Assembly (NCBI GenBank): GCA_026413255.1
Contig: JAOCZO010000013.1
Location: forward strand, 287,124-351,123
Origin: Fereydounia khargensis
Taxonomy: Eukaryota > Basidiomycota > Ustilaginomycetes > Urocystidales > Fereydouniaceae
Reading direction: 5' to 3'
DNA: 64,000 nucleotides
The notes beneath the pieces were generated by a model. It was not told where the DNA came from, did not search any database, and was given only the letters and a program-made list of their open reading frames with translations. Within the stretch, counting starts at the first letter, position 1. Each line of letters starts with the position of its first letter. The translations under genes and the position numbers were made by a program. Of the stretch, positions 32,001-42,218 are shown piece after piece.

Positions 32001-33376
32001 CCTCGGGTCTGGATGGACAGTCGGCTTTCACCATTTGCCGTCTGCTGCGAAAGCTTGCGGACAACGGACAGACGATTCTCTGCACTATCCACCAGCCCTC
32101 GGCACTCCTCTTTGAGACTTTCGACAGGCTGCTTCTCCTCGAGCGTGGTGGCAAGACGGTCTACTTTGGCCCGATTGGCAAGGACGGCAAGCACGTTATC
32201 GACTACTTTGCTCAGCGCGGTGCTCAGTGCCCGCCCGGTGTTAACCCTGCCGAGTACATGCTGGACGCGATCGGAGCTGGTAGCCAGCCCCGTGTTGGCC
32301 CGCGAGACTGGGCCGACTGGTACAAGGACTCGGAGCTTTTCCAGGACGCACTTGTCGAGATTCAGAACATCAACGAGAAGGGCGCCCAGAAGCCCAAGGC
32401 AGAGACTCGCAGCACGGAATACGCCGCTCCCTGGTTCTACCAATTCAAGGTCGTTCTCAAGCGAACCATGCTGAGCACATGGCGTCAGCCCGCATACCAG
32501 TACACGCGATTCTTCCAGCACATTGCCTTCTCATTGCTTACTGGTCTGCTCTTCCTGCAGCTTGGTAACAATGTGGCTGCGCTGCAGTACCGACTTTTCG
32601 TGATCTTTATGCTTGCAGTCATCCCGGCCATCATTATGGCGCAGATCATGCCATTCTGGATCATGTCGCGATCCATCTGGATTCGTGAGGAGACGAGCAA
32701 GACGTTCGCCGGTACCGTGTATGCGGTCACCCAGCTTATCAGCGAGGTTCCGTACGCGCTTGCGTGCGCTGTCGTGTTCTTCCTGCTGATCTACTACGTT
32801 GCCGGATTCCAGAGCGCATCGGACCGAGCTGGCTACTTCTTTGCCATGTCGTTCCTTGTGGAGCTGTTTTCGATCACGATTGGTACGATGGTCGCCTCGT
32901 TCTCCAAGTCGGCCTACTTTGCGAGTCTGTTTGTTCCGTTCATTACGATCGTGCTCTCGCTTACCTGCGGTATTCTGTCGCCACCTCAGTCCATGTCGAG
33001 CGGACTGTACAGCAAGTTCTTGTACAACGTCAACCCGATTCGATTCGCCATCTCGCCCCTGATTTCGGGCGAGCTGTACGGCCTGGACATTGTATGCGAC
33101 CAGAACGAGCTGAGCAGATTCCCGCCTCCCGCGGGCAGGACGTGCGGCGATTGGGCGGCTGGCTACATTGCCATGGCTGGTGGACAGGTGCTCAACCCGA
33201 ATGCGACGGACGAGTGCCAGTACTGCCCCTACGTTACGGGCCAGCAGTTCTACGCTCCGTTCGGCATTGACTTTGCTGACCGTGGTAGGGACATTGGTGT
33301 CGTGATTGCATTCTGCGTTTTCAACGCGATTGTGACGGTACTGTGCACCAAGTACTTGCGCTTCAGCAACCGTTAA
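29015..33376 (+). CDS. PDR-type full-size ABC transporter (ABCG family)
   Basis: An intronless frame gives 1453 aa, the usual length. The order is NBD1-TMD1-NBD2-TMD2. NBD1 has the fungal-specific degenerate Walker A GRPGSGCST (about 177-185), signature VSGGERKRVSI (about 292) and GWDNSTRGLDAST. NBD2 has the normal Walker A GSSGAGKTT (about 863-871), a degenerate signature GVGDRKRVTIG (about 969) and Walker B LLFLDEPTSGLDG. This asymmetry, one degenerate site in each composite pair, is the hallmark of Pdr5/Cdr1 drug pumps. Each TMD shows about six hydrophobic helices, with the Cys-containing extracellular loop before the end. Expected role: plasma-membrane efflux of hydrophobic drugs or lipid movement. 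The ATG at 29015 begins MSGAAQPGG. A long minus-strand open frame across this gene is an antisense shadow of its codon bias. Confidence 0.93.
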   Translation: MSGAAQPGGASATDSFIATNHANQREADEAVSSAAVSETPSGSEGGHPVDIADAERQFTELERYLSSRDKDADVEKQDENEVFDLREWLSGVQKEGEKIDQKRKSLGVSWNDVSVVGTASMDLNVPTIPSMALFEVIGPVMGILGLFGIKLMKPKTRNLLQGFTGSAKPGEMVLVLGRPGSGCSTFLKTITNKRNGFIDTLGDVHYGGIPADEMAKRYMGEVVYSEEDDQHHATLTVARTLDFALRVKATAKILPEHTRQTYRKLIRDTLLKMVNIEHTKHTLVGSPTVRGVSGGERKRVSILEGLISGATVFGWDNSTRGLDASTALDYVKSMRILTDMLQATMFVSLYQASEGIWEQFDKVMIIDEGRCVYYGPRTEARQYFIDLGFADRPRQTSADYITGCTDQYERIFQDGRDETNVPSNPEALEEAYRNSRFYKAALADKEAYDAVAKADAEATQEFKQAVIESKHTGVRQKSQYTVPFWQQVYALWLRQMQMTIGDKFDIFMSYVTAIVIALLAGGIFFDLPTTSDGVFTRGGCLFILLLFNSLTAFAELPTQMMGRPILARQSSFAFYRPSALTVAQLLADLPFGVPRTTIFVIILYFMAGLARTPGAFFTAWFIVLVAYYSFRALFSFFGAVTTNFYSAARLAAIVMSALVLWAGYVIPQAAMRRWLFWISYINPVFYAFEGMMVNEFKSITFTCAGAQILPSGPGYPQGLGPNQICTLAGATPGNDQIPGLAYLRASFDYREGHLWRNVGILLAFLIGFVVMTAAVVELMDQGAFASAMVVKKPPNKEEAELNKKLLDRRSGDAEKTEAKLEVFGQSFTWANLQYTVPVSGGHRKLLDSVYGYVKPGTMTALMGSSGAGKTTLLDVLADRKTIGVIEGDRLIEGKPIDVSFQRQCGYAEQQDIHEPMCSVREALRFSAYLRQPYETSKEEKDQYVEDIIELLELHDLADAIIGYPGFGLGVGDRKRVTIGVELAAKPSMLLFLDEPTSGLDGQSAFTICRLLRKLADNGQTILCTIHQPSALLFETFDRLLLLERGGKTVYFGPIGKDGKHVIDYFAQRGAQCPPGVNPAEYMLDAIGAGSQPRVGPRDWADWYKDSELFQDALVEIQNINEKGAQKPKAETRSTEYAAPWFYQFKVVLKRTMLSTWRQPAYQYTRFFQHIAFSLLTGLLFLQLGNNVAALQYRLFVIFMLAVIPAIIMAQIMPFWIMSRSIWIREETSKTFAGTVYAVTQLISEVPYALACAVVFFLLIYYVAGFQSASDRAGYFFAMSFLVELFSITIGTMVASFSKSAYFASLFVPFITIVLSLTCGILSPPQSMSSGLYSKFLYNVNPIRFAISPLISGELYGLDIVCDQNELSRFPPPAGRTCGDWAAGYIAMAGGQVLNPNATDECQYCPYVTGQQFYAPFGIDFADRGRDIGVVIAFCVFNAIVTVLCTKYLRFSNR

Positions 33377-33849
33377 CGACAAGGGTTCCACTTTGCTCCT
33401 CCGCCTCTTTCTTATAAACACTGTCCTTTTTGTCTAGTAGTATCACATTTACCCCGGATCCATCTCTCTGACACCCCTCTCTCTCCGCCATGATTGTTTG
33501 TACATGAACGAGGCGTAATAGATGAACGATGATAGATTTCACCTCTCGAAGCATGTCTTGGTCCCTCATTGGCGTGTGTTGGTGGGTGTGTCTTGACTGA
33601 GCATGGACTCGGGAGGGACTTGCATGGAAAGGTCTGAGATGCAGTGAGGCATTGCGAGGAGACAGTCAGTCGATCAGTCGTATAGGAGGCATTCATGCAT
33701 GCATGATATACAGTAGTACTGTAGTTGTTGCCGTATTCATCTTCTGCGTGTTTTGCCTTGGGGGCTCAGATCTCACATGGCGGTGAGAGTATACAAAGAC
33801 CAGTGCCTGGGACAAGCTGAGTTTTTTTCCTCCCCTTTACACCAACGCC
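33377..33849. other. Intergenic region between the ABC transporter and LURP-one gene A
   Basis: It contains CAGTAGTACTGTAG at 33711-33724 and a TATA-like GAGTATACAAAG (about 33786-33797), some 55 bp before the next ATG. Otherwise I see nothing. Confidence 0.4.
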
Positions 33850-34645
33850 ATGGGTCAAGCGTCTAGTCAGCCACTAACACCCGCCGCACTGACGGCGCCT
33901 GCGGTACCCACGGGTGTCGTGCCGGCGTACACAAAACACTCGACATCAATCTTGCTGACAGTCAAGGAGGAGACACATTTTTTGAGTAGCAAAGATGTGG
34001 CCTTTACTGTATGTGCTGTGTCCCTTTCCTCCTTCCGGCTCATACTTTCGCTGACAGCGATGAGACGAACACGCTCTCTTTCAGGACGTACATACGGGCC
34101 AACAGATTCTGTTTGTGCGCGGGTCAGGAGGAGCATTCAGTCCCGCATGGGACATTATGGACAGCAGCCGAAGTGAGGTGCTCTTTCGACTCGAGAAAGG
34201 CGGCATGTTGAGCCGCACATTGACCTGGAAGCAACCAGGTAGCAGAGGTGGCGAAACCATTTTGACGCTGCAAGAAGGCGGCTCTGAGCGAGGCCCACAC
34301 CTGCTCTCATTTACCAATGTCGCTTACCAAGGCGAAAAGGTAGGCTTGTTCCTTCATTGCCACTGGGATGTGAGCCAGGCCGTGGTGTACACCTCCCAGC
34401 GTGCCATCGAGCAGGGATCCGCATACGCCATCATCAGCTACACAGCGCGCTTGGGCAGCGGCGGGTGGAAGTACTCCATAGCAGTGGCCGCTGTATTCGA
34501 CGTCACCCTTGCTGCCGCGGCCACACTGCTCCTAGGCCAGATTCTTGACCGCAAACGAAAGCGCCGCAGAAACAGAACGAACGGCGGCTCTGCAGGATTC
34601 GGCGGTGGAGCAGGAGGAGGCGGCGGTGGTGGTGGTGGTATGTAG
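33850..34645 (+). CDS. LURP-one-related (LOR/tubby-like) protein, copy A
   Basis: Two exons (33850-34008, 34085-34645) give 239 aa. The start MGQASSQ fits an N-myristoylation site (Gly2, Ser6). The fold resembles LURP-one-related proteins: LLTVKEETHFLSSKDVAF, then DVHTGQQILFVRG, WDIMDSSRSEVLFRLEKG, HLLSFTNVAYQGEKVGLFL, and a last hydrophobic stretch AVAAVFDVTLAAAATLLLGQ. Phospholipid scramblases and tubby share this beta-barrel with a central helix; fungal members have no known reaction. After this come a basic patch (KRKRRRNR) and a Gly-rich tail encoded by GGCGGTGG repeats, which copy B lacks. The gene is followed in the same direction by copy B, and the intron position is the same in both, so they arose by tandem duplication. 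Confidence 0.75.
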
Positions 34646-35094
34646 GCCGGATGAGCCAGCTGCCAAGCTAGCGGCATGCACAAGCGGTGTAAACTGTATT
34701 GTAGTCTACAGTGTTGAATACCACGCATTGACAGTGGCAGTGAAGTGAGGCGGTGCGCATAAGACCTGAGCAGTTCCGCCAAAGTACTGTACCGCACAGC
34801 ACGTTACGCGGTGGCCTAGTCCCAAGAGCTCGCCAAGGGTCTACCGTACGTCAACGTACTCAGTTTCAGGACCCTTTCTGGTCCCTCGCTTACACAAAGC
34901 CCCACAACACAATATTGAAACGGTAGCAAATGCTTACATTCAGCGCATTTGATTTGATATACCGCTCTCCCCTGCCTCGGTTCAAGAAGTCCTGATGATA
35001 GCTTGTACAGTACAGCCTGATTGTGGCTACATAAAGGAGCAGCAATGACACATTCTCTCTTGTCTCGACTCGCACAAGCATCTAATTCAGATCA
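34646..35094. other. Intergenic region between the two LURP-one genes
   Basis: ACTGTATTGTAG (34691-34702) and GTACTGTACCGCACAG (34783-34798) lie downstream of copy A. A CTACATAAAGG box about 70 bp before the copy B ATG may be its TATA element. No gene is seen. Confidence 0.4.
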
Positions 35095-35803
35095 ATGGGC
35101 CACGAATCTAGCAAGCTCAACGTCCCTGTCTATTCCCCTCCGTTCCCTCTCGCTGTCGTACCTTACTTTGCCCAGCACCAGACGCCAATTGACCTTGTCG
35201 TCAAGGAGAGCAAGCACGTTCTCTCTCACAAAGATGTCAGAGTCCTTGTAAGCACGTACCGTGTCTAGCCAGACTTGAGTTCTCAGACTAATTCCGCCAC
35301 ATCAGGACGCAGCGACGAAAGAGCCTATACTCAAGGTCAAAGGCAAAGGTATATTCAACTCTAAATGGGAGATCCTCGACCATATGGACAACAAGGTGCT
35401 CACCCTACGCGGGACGTCAGATGACTTTTTTCTCAAGATCAGGGGCTCTCCATCAGACGATACCTCCACCCTGCTTCTGCGCATCGAAGCGGGCTGGACT
35501 TCTCGTGGTCCACACAAGCTCACATTCACCAACGTTGCCGGGCGCGGTGAAAACGTGACGCTCATCCTTCAAGGCAAGATCAGCAAGGGCGCAGCCACAC
35601 TCGCTCTATCGGACGGAGGTCCTACAATCGCGACAATCGCAGTTGGAACCAGAGACTCGAACGAGTATAACTACAAGTACAATGTCCGCCTCGCTCCACA
35701 AGTCGACATAATCCTCGTTCTCACTGCATGTATTTTCATCGGCGAGCGTTTGGACGAAAAGAGCTGGGCAGAAGAGCTGGTTGTCGGTGCCTTGGCTGGC
35801 TAG
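35095..35803 (+). pseudogene. LURP-one-related protein, copy B, broken by a one-base deletion
   Basis: Exon 1 (35095-35247) starts MGHESSKLN, again an N-myristoylation-type start, and reads DLVVKESKHVLSHKDVRVL. Exon 2 starts at 35307 (DAATKEPILKVK, aligning with DVHTGQQILFVR of copy A). The homologous frame then shifts near 35338-35345 and continues as GKGIFNSKWEILD, KLTFTNVAGRGENVTLILQG and DIILVLTACIFIGERLDEK up to the TAG at 35803. One missing base in an A-run (GTCAAGGC) explains this; with it the two exons total an exact 217 codons. A 40-nt alternative intron (acceptor at 35287) would keep a frame, but it is too short and loses the conserved block. This is either a recent pseudogene or an assembly error. 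Confidence 0.7.
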
Positions 35804-35991
35804 CCTTGGCCCATGTACCTAGAGCCGCAGAATCCCTCACCTTGACAGACACAGTAAGACACAGTCTTATTTCCGTATAGCACTTCACGACAGGTTGGTA
35901 ATCACAGTAAATTATCGCCGCTGGTCCAGTTCAAAATCTTCTCTTCACGTTAGGATATGCGAGAACAGTCAAGGATCATTCACGACCTCAT

Positions 35992-37504
35992 TCAATTGTT
36001 GGTCTGCCACACGACAATGTGCGAAATGTCAGCAGCATAGCCACCGTCACTCTTGCCGGCGAGCGTGATGTCGTTGCTGCCCGCAGCGAGGGTGACCTTG
36101 ACAGGCGTATCCTGCAGGTTGCCAGTGGCACTGCCTCCGGTTGGATAGACGACCTCGACTGGCGTGCCCGAACCGACTTGAATTGTACCGAACCTCCAGT
36201 TAGGGTATGAGTCGGGGTTAGCGTAGTACACGCTCACCCACACATCGCCTGCACTGCCATCAGGTGTCTGTACACCGGAGAGCTTGAGATTTGCATCGGC
36301 GCCAACGTAGGTGAGAATCTTGCCTCCAGGACAATTGGTGCAGTCCTGGAATGCAGTCTGTGAGTTTGACCCGCCGATGGTACCCTCACTGACGCAGTAG
36401 GTCTTGCCTTCGGGAGAGGATACAGCGCCGCTCGAAACATCAATCTTCCATACGGGACGGTAGTCAATCTTGTTATCCTTGAAAGGCTGCCAGACGTAGC
36501 GGGACTGGCTGAGGTCCGTCTCCCACCATCGATCGCCAATATAGATGTCCGTGTCGCCGATGCGAAGCTCAAAGGTGTTCTGGCTGTTGTACGTGTTCAG
36601 GTCGGCTGGAGCAATATCAGCCGTCTTGGTCCACGGACCACTCATGGAGCTGGCCGTGTACAGGCTGTTTTGGTTTGGTCGCCAGCCGCTCTGTCCACTG
36701 ACAATCATGTTGTACACGTCCCCCTGCTTGAAGACACCAAAGCCCTCAAGTCGTCCGTCAATCTTGGCAATCCGGCTGACTAGACTTGTGTAATCGTTCG
36801 TCATGGTTGCAACGGCCACCTCAAGGTTGTCGTTGGTGGCAAAGATCAGGTATCCAGATCCTGAATGACAAAGGCTTGAATTCAGCGCGACGAACAGAGA
36901 CAGACCATGAGCGGAACTCTACTTACCGTCTTCGTCCTTGAACACGTTCATGTCACGGCTCTGCAGACCGAGAGGGCTGAAGACCGAGTTACAGTCATAC
37001 GGACCGGTAGGTGCGTCGGCGGTGCACACGCCAACCTGGGCGAGCGAGTAGTTTGAGCTATCCGCATGGAACCAGAGCACGTACTTGCCCGTAATGTCGT
37101 TCTTGAGGATCTTGGGTCGCTCTCCGACCTGGAACGGAAGGTCAGACGAGGGTTGCACGATAAGTCCCTTGTTCTCCCAGTTGGTCAGATCCTTGGACGT
37201 GTAGAGCGAGAACCCTTGAAAGCCATTCGAGGCTCCTTTGTACTCGCCAACCCAGTAGAAGGTGTCACCCTCCTGAGTGATTCCCGCTATGCAAACAGAC
37301 TCCTTGTGTCAGATACCGGAATCATCCTCATACTAGACGTTGTTCACGCAACTCACCAGCATGGGCATTGATGAACTCTCCATTTGTGTCCCTCCAACGA
37401 TCACCGCTGACGAGGTATGTTTCGGCTTGCGCCGAGGTTAGCGTGAAGCTGGTTGCGAGGGCGGCCAGCGCTAGAATCTTTGACAGGGAACGAAAGGACG
37501 GCAT
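35992..37504 (-). CDS. Secreted glycoside hydrolase, GH43-like (exo-beta-1,3-galactanase type) with C-terminal carbohydrate-binding region
   Basis: Three exons (37504-37357, 37286-36927, 36860-35992) give 458 aa. There is a signal peptide (MPSFRSLSKILALAALATSF, cleaved near SAQA). The five-bladed-propeller signatures are WRDTNGEFINAHAGGI with the catalytic-base Asp region, FYWVGEYKG, ERPKILKND, VLWFHAD, SRDMNVFKDEDGSGYLIFAT, RLEGFGVFKQGDVYNMIVS and DIYIGDRWW. These fit GH43 subfamily 24 galactanases. From about residue 330 there follows a beta-rich region (VWVSVYYANPD, VEVVYPTGGSA, DITLAGKSDGGYAADISHIV) resembling CBM35. It would act on plant arabinogalactan side chains outside the cell. It is convergent with the LURP-one pair. 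Confidence 0.82.
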
Positions 37505-39558
37505 TTTGGGCCGAAGTTTGGAGAGAGGAGAGACGTGACTTGTTGACGAGGGATTCGCATGAACAATGCTTGTCCTTCCAAACGTTTTATAGCCGTACCC
37601 TGTCTCTTGGACACCATTGGAGCAACGACTCGAAGGCAGAGTCCTGTGGGTATTGACCAGGGCGAAATAGGTTCGTAGCAAGGCTGTGCTCCGGAGAACT
37701 TGATTGATCCGCTGCACGAATTGCTCCGGGAAGGATTGCCGGGTGTCTGCTTCCATCGACGGCTGTTGCTACCCTCAAAAGCTCTGTGGTCATAGAGACT
37801 GGCCCGCAGAGAGAGGGCGCGAGCCCCGAGCGCCAGTCATTAAGGTACTGGACGGTGCCTGCGGCCGAAGTTGAGGACAATCACGCCAACAGTGCACGAG
37901 CCACTCGGGAATTGCTGCGATCAATGACACTACGGCACGGTGATGAAAGGTCGATGTGTTGCGTTGTCAAAGGCGTACCATTCTCGAGTGTGGTGCCATT
38001 GCGGCCGAGGTTTGCTCCCGGCAAAGTGGGTTCTCCGGACGACGACCTTGTGGGAGGGTAGAGCAACGTTGGCATCCTTGAAGCCTTATGCAGGAGTGCA
38101 GAAATTCGGCGAGAACACCACCAACCCCAGTACCATCCCCCGCTTTCCTCCACTTTGTGAGGCTCATCCAGTCTGCCCCACCTTTCCCCCGCAAAGCTCG
38201 GCTAGCTTGACAAGCTTCGGCATTCTCCTGACGAGACCAAACATGTCCGACTTTGACGAACATCAAGCACTTTTCAGTATGACCTCGCATTCCCGTCCCT
38301 TTCCTTTTGGTCCACTTGCCGAGCGAGCACATCAGCGGGACACGTCTTGGATGGCCGGCCGACCGATAGACGCAAATAGGGTGCTGCCTGATTTAGGTTT
38401 GACGGGACGAAGCAGTGTTTCGGACCTGTTTTGCACCTCCTTCTTCTACAGTGGCTTATGGCTCTATTAGCCTGATCCACGTTCTCCGTCTCACCTATGC
38501 TTTCGGGTCGGGCAGCACCGTGTTTTGACCTTTTCATATGTGCTCTTCGACACAGCACATCTCGTCCTGCTCAATCGTGCCCTGTTGTAAAGTTTCTGAT
38601 AGAAGGGTAACGCCTCGATTAAGGTGCTGAAGACCTAGGGCTCGGTATCGTAGACATTCTGAGACTCGGAGCAGGTGGTTTTCGGCCGATGAAGCCTGAC
38701 TGGACTGTCTCATCCGGGTTTGTACGCTCAGTGGGCTTGACCCGCTGGCAACTCGGAGCCTTTCCATTCTGCTTGCGCTCACTGCGAGAATGGCTACGTT
38801 CCTGGTTGAGAGCACACTATCGCGCTCAGCCAAGTCCCCCAGAGCAACAAAGTTCATTTCAAATAGCAGCAAGTCCATGAATCAACAATCCGCTCGCCGT
38901 TGAAAAGAGTCGCAGCAGGGTACCACAATCAAAGGTACAGCCCACCTTCATGCCGTACCGCACATAGTTGCGGAGCAACGTACAATAATTTCGGGTCTTA
39001 GATACGCCAAGGTTGGACCTGGTAACAAGGATCAACACGGGCGCATTCCAGTGAAGCGGGCCGTGCCCTCTTGCTCGGCAAGGTTGCTTTCAAGCACGCA
39101 GCAACTGCCAAAGAATGACCCCGATGCTCCTTTGATAAGGCGCTGACAAAGCTCACTGTACTATTGTAAGGTGGCGTCGGAGACAGCTTGGCTGGACACC
39201 TACCACCAATTCACGTTTGTGCACAGGCTCGCTCGAATGAGCAATCAGTCGGATGATCAAGAAGGCCTGGTACAGTATGTGTCGACTGTGATATCCATAC
39301 ACGGCAGTAAGGCGCACAATGCCTCGTAGACGGTAGGATACCCTAGCAAACAAGGTCTACCATTACAATGTCATCAGAGCCTTTAAGTAGGGGCTAAACT
39401 AGGAGATCCAACCCTCTTCTTTCCCAATCCTTCCTCTAGACCGACATTCTTTGACGCGACCATTGCTCGACTAGTGAAAGTAAGTGCCAGATCTGAGTAG
39501 TCACTCGTCGTGCCGGATATTGACTAATCCTGGAAGAACTGCCTCTCCCATCAGAAAG
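37505..39558. other. 2-kb gene-poor stretch
   Basis: No frame here shows a signal peptide, domain or family resemblance. A 76-codon frame at 38242-38469 begins MSDFDEHQAL, but nothing supports it. The last 79 bases before 39559 form the 5' UTR intron of the next gene (GTAAGT at 39480, acceptor TCAG at 39554). A possible TATA-like TTTAAGTAGG lies at about 39381. Confidence 0.4.
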
Positions 39559-39873
39559 ATGCAAGTCTTGGGCAAGCTAATATTCATCGTTTTGGGCGCT
39601 GCGACTGTTGTAGCCGCGCCTGCTGACAGTGGAAACGATGATGGCGGTGACATCACCTTTGGTTTCTGGTACATCTGGCTCGGCCAGACCAAGCATTTCG
39701 GAGGAACCTGCGTGTCAAGCGATGGCATAAATGACGTTGCTGTGATTCGTGCTCATGGCTTCAAGTGCAAACATGCCTCTCCCGACTTCTTTTATCGATG
39801 CATCAACCACGAGTACACGCCCGAGATGCTTACTGCCCTCGCCAAGACCTTGACCTGTGCCCCTACTCAGTAG
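39559..39873 (+). CDS. Small secreted 4-cysteine protein (effector-type), member 1
   Basis: 104 aa with a signal peptide (MQVLGKLIFIVLGAATVVAA). The mature part has four Cys spaced C-x18-C-x10-C-x18-C, with HGFKCK before the third segment. The gene at 41105 has almost the same spacing (x19, x11, x19) and the same (G)F-x-C-K feature, so the two are diverged paralogues. A GTAAGT...TCAG intron of 75 nt in the 5' UTR ends four bases before the ATG. I recognise no named family. Size, secretion and paired cysteines suggest an apoplastic effector or defence-type protein, which is inference. Confidence 0.68.
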   Translation: MQVLGKLIFIVLGAATVVAAPADSGNDDGGDITFGFWYIWLGQTKHFGGTCVSSDGINDVAVIRAHGFKCKHASPDFFYRCINHEYTPEMLTALAKTLTCAPTQ

Positions 39874-41104
39874 GCTTCCAACGGTGTAGTACATACCGTA
39901 CGACAGAATCCAATCGATAAGTTTTTTCGTTCTGCACCCAAAAATATTCCTCCCGTCCACTGTTCATTCCACCTTGGGCAAAGAATCGACAGTGGGACTG
40001 AGTGTTGCGATACGAGGTGATCTGCTACAGTACTTCACAATTTTCAGCAAGCGATACCGCAGTGTTCTGGTGAGGCAAGGAATGATACTCTGCGAAGGAT
40101 CAGTGTCCGAGGAGTGAAACTAATAACGCCCATAAGTTAGCTCGTGCAACACAACATCCGTTACCGTGGGAAAGCACGGCTGCGGCACTCCTGCGCACCA
40201 CACCATGGTCCGATCAGGTAAGACCAGACGCTGGACCTGTTATGCCTCTGTACAAGTACTGCCAATGGATGGGTCGCGAAATCGCCCTACGGAACGGCAC
40301 AGCCCAAGAAAAGCCTCAGTCAAAGATGCTGACGTGGACAAAGATGGTTTGAGCAGAGCGAGCTTCAATCGCAACAGCCACATTGGAGTCAAGCTAGATT
40401 TTTGAAAACCGCCCAGGTACGATGGATGGAAAAATGAGAGAAGGCCGGATGTGGCTCTCCCGGCAGCGATGCTGCATCGAGCTGGTAGCTGGGGAGACAA
40501 GGATAGCAACTGGAATCAATCGCAAGGAAAATTTACGAGGACGGACCAAATTCCGCCAACTGCGAGCGCAGAATCGTCCCACCACGACAGTCGTCTCACC
40601 TCCCAAAGCGTGGGAAAACCTAGTCCTCTCATCATGAGCAACACGGCGCTTCTGCGCTTGCGCTTTCTCTCCTTCGATTCAGCGATTGGGCAGTGAGATA
40701 GCTGATGAGCTGGTCAGAGATCAGGACTAGGCATCAACGCAGCAGAGGACAGTGGCCCCGCCGTTGTGAGGCAGGCGTTGAAGCAAGGATCGCCTGATGG
40801 AGATTCGGTGCAGCCTTGCTCAGAGCCACTTTGTTCAGTTGTGACGTGGCAAAGGGATCATCGAAGGAGATGTGTCAAAGATAAAAAGAGGACCTCTCAG
40901 CACCCCTGTATCTGTATCTGCCCATCTTCTCAAGAATCTCTCGAGGTGCCTCTTCTCAGCTTCAAGTGCTCAAGTCCAAGTCATACCTTGCCTCTTCTCC
41001 GCTTCTAGTGCTCGACCAGCTACGTGAGTATCTGCCATTGTGAACTGCCTGGCTTGAATAGTGATCCCTCTTAACGTCAAATCACCATTCCCCTTTCAAA
41101 TAGG
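39874..41104. other. Intergenic region, promoter of the second 4-cysteine gene
   Basis: No gene is recognised. The right end holds a TATA-like GATAAAAAG at about 40880 and a 5' UTR intron (GTGAGT at 41024, acceptor TAG at 41103) directly before the next ATG. Confidence 0.4.
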
Positions 41105-41398
41105 ATGCTTCTTTCGATCAAGACTTTTCCCTATCTCATTGTCGCCCTCTTCATCCTTGGCATGACTATCTCAGCCCAGAACATCAAAGCCACCTACAAC
41201 TTGAGCGATGGTGTGCACAGCATACCGTGCACCCACGAAGGCGACCTGAGTGCATGGATACAGACCCTTAAGGATGCGGGGTTCACATGCAAACAGGATA
41301 TGCCGGGCGGCCATTACGTCGTTTGTACGAACCTCAAGTTGGACCTTGCGGGCATCAGAGCCTTCGCCAACACCCCCGGCCACTGCATAAAGAACTAA
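41105..41398 (+). CDS. Small secreted 4-cysteine protein (effector-type), member 2
   Basis: 97 aa with a signal peptide (MLLSIKTFPYLIVALFILG, cleavage near ISAQ). Four Cys in the mature part are spaced C-x19-C-x11-C-x19-C, with AGFTCK at the second Cys and YVVCTN at the third, parallel to HGFKCK and FYRCIN in the gene at 39559. An 80-nt intron in the 5' UTR ends one base before the ATG. Function is unknown; it is probably secreted by the fungus into its surroundings. Confidence 0.7.
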   Translation: MLLSIKTFPYLIVALFILGMTISAQNIKATYNLSDGVHSIPCTHEGDLSAWIQTLKDAGFTCKQDMPGGHYVVCTNLKLDLAGIRAFANTPGHCIKN

Positions 41399-42218
41399 AG
41401 GGATCGTCCACCCACTGAAAAGCTCAGCGAGGGTCTCGACCTCTACTGTCCTGCGGCGGTGACACAAGTCGAGACGGCTGCATCGATGGCGACGGTACCC
41501 AAGGAGCTGCCCATGGTCCTTTTGCGTTCTTGGCCCGGCCTGTCCCCTTTCTGGTTCCAAACGACAGGCTTGGCCCCACTCCCCCTCATGATTCTGAGCC
41601 CAAAACTCTATCCCCCTTACTCTTGCGATCCCCTTTCCATACTCTGTAGTACTGTATCAGTCTTGAAGGCACTGTGCTGTTGAATGGTAGCGAATCGCAC
41701 ATAACACACATCGTGCGTAGGACTGTCCGAAAGACTCGGATGCTCTCAGGAGCCTGAAAAATGCCATGTGGTCGGAATGATGCCTTTTCAAAGCGGGGTA
41801 CGGTAAAGATGTCGTGTACTATGCTGCCGTCCCAACCTCTACCGTACAGTACATGGAGATAAAACTCCGCCAATCTACCGCGACTGCGGCGCCGATCTCA
41901 TTCAAACTCAGCGATCCACACTGTCGCATCACAGGGCACTCCTTGGACTCATCAGTGGATGAACGCGCTGGACTTCTCGATTCATGTCCCGCCTCGGCAT
42001 TCATCGGCTTGCCTTGTTTGTGTGGCTACAAGCCAAAACACACATTTGTTTGAGGCCTACCTGACAGCTCTCACGGACGATGGCCAGAGAAACGGGAGCT
42101 CAACGCAATATCATGGTGGTATTTAAAAGAAATGGCTCAAGCTGCCTCCAGACTGTGCCACACTCATTGCAGCCATTACCATACAACTCCCTAGAACCTA
42201 CTGTGCCAAAGACTCATC
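41399..42218. other. Intergenic region
   Basis: It contains CTGTAGTACTGTATCAG (41643-41659) and ACCGTACAGTACATGG (41840-41855), both of the recurrent TACTGTA class. No gene is seen. Confidence 0.4.

Noticed and set aside
28961-32521. A minus-strand open frame of 1186 codons across the ABC transporter gene
   Set aside because: It lies exactly antisense to well-conserved ABC transporter sequence. Its composition (Leu/Val/Glu/Asp/Gly-rich) is what the codon bias of the sense gene produces on the other strand, and it has no domain.
35248-35287. A 40-nt intron to rescue the frame of LURP-one copy B
   Set aside because: Much shorter than every other intron in the window, and it would replace a block that is clearly homologous to copy A.
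38242-38469. 76-codon frame MSDFDEHQAL... in the 2-kb empty region
   Set aside because: Nothing but length supports it; no signal peptide, motif or splice continuation.
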